A program made the position numbers and the translations under genes. Shown in pieces: positions 5,714 to 9,529 of a stretch of DNA of 9,529 nt. The notes beneath the pieces were generated by a model. It did no database searches. It worked only from the letters and a program-made list of their open reading frames with translations, and was not told the DNA's origin. Position 1 is the stretch's first letter, and the number at the start of each line of letters is the position of its first letter. Source of the DNA: Nitrospirota bacterium (GTDB lineage Bacteria; Nitrospirota; Nitrospiria; Nitrospirales; Nitrospiraceae); NCBI GenBank assembly GCA_016235225.1, contig JACRLS010000183.1, forward strand, positions 2,345-11,873, in the 5' to 3' direction.

Positions 5714-6841
5714 GTGGACACCATGGACGCCCCCCCGCTTATTCGCATCGACAAGGGCGCCTGCTCGGTGGTGTGTGCCTATGACGTGGGACGGTGGGTG
5801 GATCTCGATAAGGCGGAAGGACGGATCACCGCGAGCAAAGAGCGCGGCCGCATCAAGCACAAGAGACGGGCCCCGCCCTATTTCGATTACAGCCCGGCCC
5901 CGTTGCGTGTCACCGTCGAGGGGGATGCCTTGACGATCGGCCGGTTCCGCACGAACGCGGCGGTCGAGCTTCTTCTCTATGATTTCGCCGCGGTCACCGT
6001 GACCTATGCCATCCCGCTGGAGTGCGACTTTGCCGAGTTGCGGACGTTGAGTCTCGACCTCTACGAAAATGAATTCCTCCTGGCCGATGCTCGCCGCCGC
6101 GTCGAGGATCTTCTCGCTGTTGTCGACGTCACCGTGGAGCGACCCGAGATCGCCGCCACGGTGGAGAGCTATGCGATTTTCCTGATCGAGGCTTCGACTC
6201 CGCCCTATGCGGGCGAGGCCCTGGTGAAAGCTCATCGACAGGACATCGCCCAGATTCTGCGCTCGGAGGCGGATCCGCTCGCCGACCAGGAAGTCCGAGA
6301 CGCCACGGCCCAGCGGATCTCGTTCGGGCCCGACGATCTGGCGCTGATCGACTGGAACGCCGCCCTGATCTTCGGCCAGGAGATGGACGACGTGCGCGCT
6401 GTGTTAGAATTTGCCAACGTCGAGCTCCTGGAGATGCGACTCCTTGATCAGCAATTGGACGCCGCCCTCGATCAAGCCTATGACGCGCTCACCAAGCGCG
6501 TGGCGGAGCGATTGCCTCTGCCGGGCACGTTCCATTCGGACGTGCGTCGCATCGGCCGATTGCAAGTGGACAGCGCGATTCTGTTTGAGCGCGTCACCAA
6601 CACATTGAAACTGATCGGCGACCAGTATCTCGCCCGAGTCCATCGGCTGGCCTCCCAACGGTTTCACCTGGAATCCTGGGACGCCGGCATCACAAGAAAA
6701 CTGCAAACGTTGGACAGCATCTACGGCAAAATGAGCGATCGGGCCGCGACCCGGCGCATGGAGTTGCTCGAATGGATTATCATCGCCTTGATCGCCATTT
6801 CCATCATCGTGTCGTTTCTCCCGAGTCCGTTGAGCCATTGA
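5714..6841 (+). CDS. RMD1/YagE (DUF155) family protein with C-terminal membrane anchor
   Basis: A 375-residue protein of the RMD1/YagE family (DUF155). In yeast, Rmd1 and its relatives are membrane-linked; bacterial members have no settled function. The family features visible are the N-terminal half with DALTIGRFRTNAAVELLLYDFAAVTVTY, the LSLDLYENEFLLADARRRVEDLL segment, and the characteristic end RRMELLEWIIIALIAISIIVSF. Residues 354-369 of that end form a single membrane helix followed by only six residues, a tail-anchor arrangement with the bulk in the cytoplasm. The middle (about 210-345) is predicted to be largely helical. The start is GTG 5714, one base after the previous stop; ATG 5723 is an alternative (residue 4). 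Neither has a ribosome binding site, which fits coupling to the lipoprotein gene. Confidence 0.85.
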   Translation: MDTMDAPPLIRIDKGACSVVCAYDVGRWVDLDKAEGRITASKERGRIKHKRRAPPYFDYSPAPLRVTVEGDALTIGRFRTNAAVELLLYDFAAVTVTYAIPLECDFAELRTLSLDLYENEFLLADARRRVEDLLAVVDVTVERPEIAATVESYAIFLIEASTPPYAGEALVKAHRQDIAQILRSEADPLADQEVRDATAQRISFGPDDLALIDWNAALIFGQEMDDVRAVLEFANVELLEMRLLDQQLDAALDQAYDALTKRVAERLPLPGTFHSDVRRIGRLQVDSAILFERVTNTLKLIGDQYLARVHRLASQRFHLESWDAGITRKLQTLDSIYGKMSDRAATRRMELLEWIIIALIAISIIVSFLPSPLSH

Positions 6842-6866
6842 CCGGTCTTCGCCGGACGTTCGACGC

Positions 6867-9529
6867 ATGAGCCAGAATCCCCCAGTTCCTGTGGTCCCGG
6901 AGGCGTCTGGTCGTCCACCAGCCGGACCGGCGATCCTGCGCGACGGGACGACCACGATCATCCGTCCGGCTCAGCTCGCCGATGAAGCCGCGCTCCAGGA
7001 CTTCTTCTCACATCTGTCGCCCGTGGCACGACAGTTCCGGTTTTTCTCTCAGGCCCCTCCCTCCCGGCAGGAGATTGCCTCTCTCTGTGACACCTCTCAG
7101 CCGCACACGAAGCAGACCCTCCTGGCCTCTCGGTTCATCGACGACGGCCTGCACATCATCGGCGTCGGATCCTACGCCGCCAGGGACACAAGGACGGCTG
7201 AGGTATCGTTCGCGGTGGCCGACGAGTTCCAGGCGAAAGGGCTCGGCACGCTGCTGCTGGAGGCCATTGCCATGCTGGCCGTTCGCCACGGCTTTGTCCG
7301 ATTGTGGGCGGTGACGCAGGCCGACAACGTCGCCATGCGCGAGGTGTTCCAGGGGTCCGGCTATGAGCTCTCCGAGCGCCTTGGGAACGGCCGCATGGAG
7401 GTGGAACTGTCTGCGCTCCCCACCACGTCCAGTGTGGCGCGCAAAGACGTCCGGGACCGCATCGCGACCGTCGCCTCCTTGCGTCCCTTCTTTCACCCCC
7501 GTTCCGTCGCAGTCATCGGGGCGTCCCGCGATCCCGCTCATATCGGCCACCGATTGCTGGACACGCTGCTCGACTCCCGTTTCCAAGGCGACGTCTATCC
7601 GGTGAACCCGAACGCCACTGAGATTCAGGGACTCCGGGTCTGGCCCTCCCTTCGCGACATCGCCGGCCCGGTCGAGCTGGCCATCATTGCCGTGCCCGCC
7701 AGCGCGGTCATGGCGGTCGTCCACGATTGCACCGCGAAAGGCGTTCGGGCGCTCGTGGTCATCAGCGCGGGGTTTGCCGAGACCGGCGCAGAGGGCCGCG
7801 CGCTCCAAGACCAGTTGCTGGCCCACGTGCGTCAAGCCGGCATGCGCATGATCGGCCCGAATTGTTTCGGCCTGGTCAATACGGATCCCGCCGTCCGGCT
7901 CAATGCCACATTCGGCGCCGCCTTCCCTCCCCATGGCCGCGTGGCCATGTCGTCACAAAGCGGAGCGCTGGGACTGGCCATTCTCTCAACCGCGCGACGT
8001 CTGCAATTGGGCCTCTCCTCTTTCGTCAGCATCGGGAACACCGCCGATGTCTCCGGCAACGACCTGCTGCAATATTGGGAACAGGATCCCGAGACGGACG
8101 TGATTTTGCTCTATCTGGAATCGTTCGGAAATCCCCGCCGCTTCGCCAAACTGGCCAAACGCGTGGGGCAACGAAAGCCGATCGTGGCCGTGAAAGCCGG
8201 GCGCTCGCAGGCCGGTCGTCGGGCCGCGGATTCCCACACGGCCGCCCTGGCGGCCAGCGAGAGGGCCGTCGATGCCCTGTTTCATCAGGCCGGTGTCGTT
8301 CGAGCGAGGACGCTGGATGAAATGTTCGCCTTGGGAACGGCGCTGGCGACTCAGCCGCTGCCTCGCGGACGACGCGTCGGCATCATCACGAATGCGGGAG
8401 GGCCGGCCATTCTCTGCGCCGATGCCTGTGAAGACCAGGGACTCACCGTGCCCGAACTGTCCGCGAATATGAAAACGGCGCTCCAGGCGTTTCTCCCTCC
8501 CGCTGCCAGTGTCAAAAATCCTGTCGACCTGATTGCGTCCGCCACTCCGAACCAGTATCGGCGGGCGGTCGCCACGCTCATGGATTCGGACGAAGTGGAC
8601 GCCGTGATCGTGCTCTATGTCTCCGTCAGTTCGACGGATACATCCGAAATGGCCCGAGGCCTCTGCGACGGCCTCTTGACCAGGTCGACAGGCCCGGGCC
8701 CGGTGAAACCGGTGATCGCCTGCTGGATGTCCGAATACGATCGCGGGGGGCGTGACGTTCTCCAGCAGGCCCGAGTTCCCACCTATGCACTGCCTGAAAT
8801 GCCCCCGGTCGTATTGGGAAAGATGGCCGCCTACGCGGAATGGCTGGCGCTCCCGCCGGGATGCACCCCGGAATTTCCCAACATAGACCTGGCACAGTGC
8901 CGCGCCCTGTGTCGAACGGCCCTCGATCGAGACGGCGCGGGATGGCTGTCGGCCGAAGACACCAGACGGATACTGCTGGCCGCAGGTCTTCCCATTCCCG
9001 CCGGCGGTGTGGCGACAAGCGCCCGGCAGGCCATGAAGCTCGCCCGGGACCTCGGCTTCCCGGTGGCCGCGAAACTGGCGTCCCGCCGCTTCGTCCACAA
9101 GACAGAGATCGGAGGCGTGCGGCTCAACCTCCAGACGGAAACCGAGGTGCGACAGACCTTCGACGAATTCCATCAACGGCTGGCGCAGACGCACCAGGAA
9201 GATGCGATGGAAGGGATGATCGTGCAGCCGATGATCTCAGGCGGGGTCGAGGTGATGGTCGGGGTCACGCAGGATCCCCTCTTTGGTCCCCTGATCGCCT
9301 TCGGTCTCGGGGGGATCCACGTCGAGATTTTGGCCGACGTGCAGTTTCGGATCGGTCCGCTGACGGACCGCGAGGCCGGCGAGATGATCCGGGGGATCAA
9401 AGGATTCCGGCTGCTCGAGGGATATCGGGGCCATGCCGCCGCCGACATCCCGGCACTGGAAGAGGTGCTCTTACGGATCTCTCGGCTGGTCGAGGAGATC
9501 CCCGAGATCAGCGAGATGGATTTGAATCC
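6867..9529 (+). CDS. Pat-type protein acyltransferase: N-terminal GNAT fused to NDP-forming acyl-CoA-synthetase-like module (3' end missing)
   Basis: The frame is open from ATG 6867 to the right edge (887 residues visible); it stops at EISEMDLN, which lies close to the end in relatives, so only a short tail is missing. Residues about 26-177 are a GNAT acetyltransferase domain with the acetyl-CoA loop QAKGLG (122-127). About 207-300 is a CoA-binding Rossmann domain (VAVIGASRDP, G218). About 325-500 is a succinyl-CoA-ligase-like region with IGPNCFG (G330), SSQSGALG (S365) and SHTAALA, whose H457 sits where ADP-forming acetyl-CoA synthetases have the phosphorylated His. About 694-887 is an ATP-grasp domain (HKTEIGGV, H744-K745). 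Such proteins acetylate lysines of metabolic enzymes, for example acyl-CoA synthetases. The GNAT-first order is the reverse of Salmonella Pat. It lies 25 nt after the DUF155 gene, with no clear ribosome binding site. Confidence 0.88.
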   Translation, partial: MSQNPPVPVVPEASGRPPAGPAILRDGTTTIIRPAQLADEAALQDFFSHLSPVARQFRFFSQAPPSRQEIASLCDTSQPHTKQTLLASRFIDDGLHIIGVGSYAARDTRTAEVSFAVADEFQAKGLGTLLLEAIAMLAVRHGFVRLWAVTQADNVAMREVFQGSGYELSERLGNGRMEVELSALPTTSSVARKDVRDRIATVASLRPFFHPRSVAVIGASRDPAHIGHRLLDTLLDSRFQGDVYPVNPNATEIQGLRVWPSLRDIAGPVELAIIAVPASAVMAVVHDCTAKGVRALVVISAGFAETGAEGRALQDQLLAHVRQAGMRMIGPNCFGLVNTDPAVRLNATFGAAFPPHGRVAMSSQSGALGLAILSTARRLQLGLSSFVSIGNTADVSGNDLLQYWEQDPETDVILLYLESFGNPRRFAKLAKRVGQRKPIVAVKAGRSQAGRRAADSHTAALAASERAVDALFHQAGVVRARTLDEMFALGTALATQPLPRGRRVGIITNAGGPAILCADACEDQGLTVPELSANMKTALQAFLPPAASVKNPVDLIASATPNQYRRAVATLMDSDEVDAVIVLYVSVSSTDTSEMARGLCDGLLTRSTGPGPVKPVIACWMSEYDRGGRDVLQQARVPTYALPEMPPVVLGKMAAYAEWLALPPGCTPEFPNIDLAQCRALCRTALDRDGAGWLSAEDTRRILLAAGLPIPAGGVATSARQAMKLARDLGFPVAAKLASRRFVHKTEIGGVRLNLQTETEVRQTFDEFHQRLAQTHQEDAMEGMIVQPMISGGVEVMVGVTQDPLFGPLIAFGLGGIHVEILADVQFRIGPLTDREAGEMIRGIKGFRLLEGYRGHAAADIPALEEVLLRISRLVEEIPEISEMDLN

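Noticed and set aside
6842..6857. CCGG-TCTTCG-CCGG mini-hairpin before the acyltransferase gene
   Set aside because: It has only a 4-bp stem and no T-tract, in a 25-nt spacer; too weak to call a terminator.
7986..9194. Reverse-strand open frame of 402 residues
   Set aside because: It is antisense to the acyltransferase gene, whose domains are clear; the product is rich in Arg, Gly and His and has no recognisable motif.

Overview
This is a GC-rich bacterial window in which every supported gene lies on the + strand. It looks like chromosomal DNA of a Nitrospira-type organism (phylum Nitrospirota). That guess rests on the GC-rich codon use, a Pal lipoprotein with a long proline-rich linker, a periplasmic amicyanin-like cupredoxin, and short degenerate tandem repeats (CCTYAR and GCYGATR units) between genes, which I recall as common in such genomes. 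It is an inference from memory, not a database result.

Left part (1-1302): the 3' part of a Pal/OmpA-like outer-membrane lipoprotein gene, with a perfect 16-bp palindrome across its stop codon. A small stand-alone protein with two CBS domains follows, with a good ribosome binding site.

Middle part (1303-4141): a spacer filled by inverted hexamer repeats leads into an unusual three-part protein made of a HAD-IIB phosphatase, a HerA/FtsK-like P-loop ATPase and a C-terminal domain resembling DUF5752. A G/C hairpin separates it from a secreted cupredoxin. The reading frame of the cupredoxin breaks right after its copper-ligand loop, and the coding signal resumes in another frame as an NTF2/SnoaL-like domain. 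This is probably one frameshifted gene or a very recent pseudogene.

Right part (4142-9529): a compact, probably single transcription unit. It holds a tandem universal stress protein, a lipoprotein overlapping it by 4 nt (ATGA), an RMD1/YagE (DUF155) protein with a C-terminal membrane anchor, and a large protein acyltransferase. The acyltransferase has an N-terminal GNAT domain fused to an NDP-forming acyl-CoA-synthetase-like module, and it runs off the right edge.

Taken together, the CBS protein, the Usp protein and the GNAT/acyl-CoA-synthetase protein belong to families that sense adenylates, stress or acyl-CoA, which suggests an energy or stress-response neighbourhood. The most notable observations are the HAD-ATPase fusion, the broken cupredoxin-NTF2 gene, and the operon-like pairing of a Usp with a Pat-type lysine acyltransferase, which recalls the known acetylation of a mycobacterial Usp by a Pat enzyme. 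I see no RNA gene, CRISPR array, insertion sequence or integrase, and no stretch above 300 bases lacks a gene.
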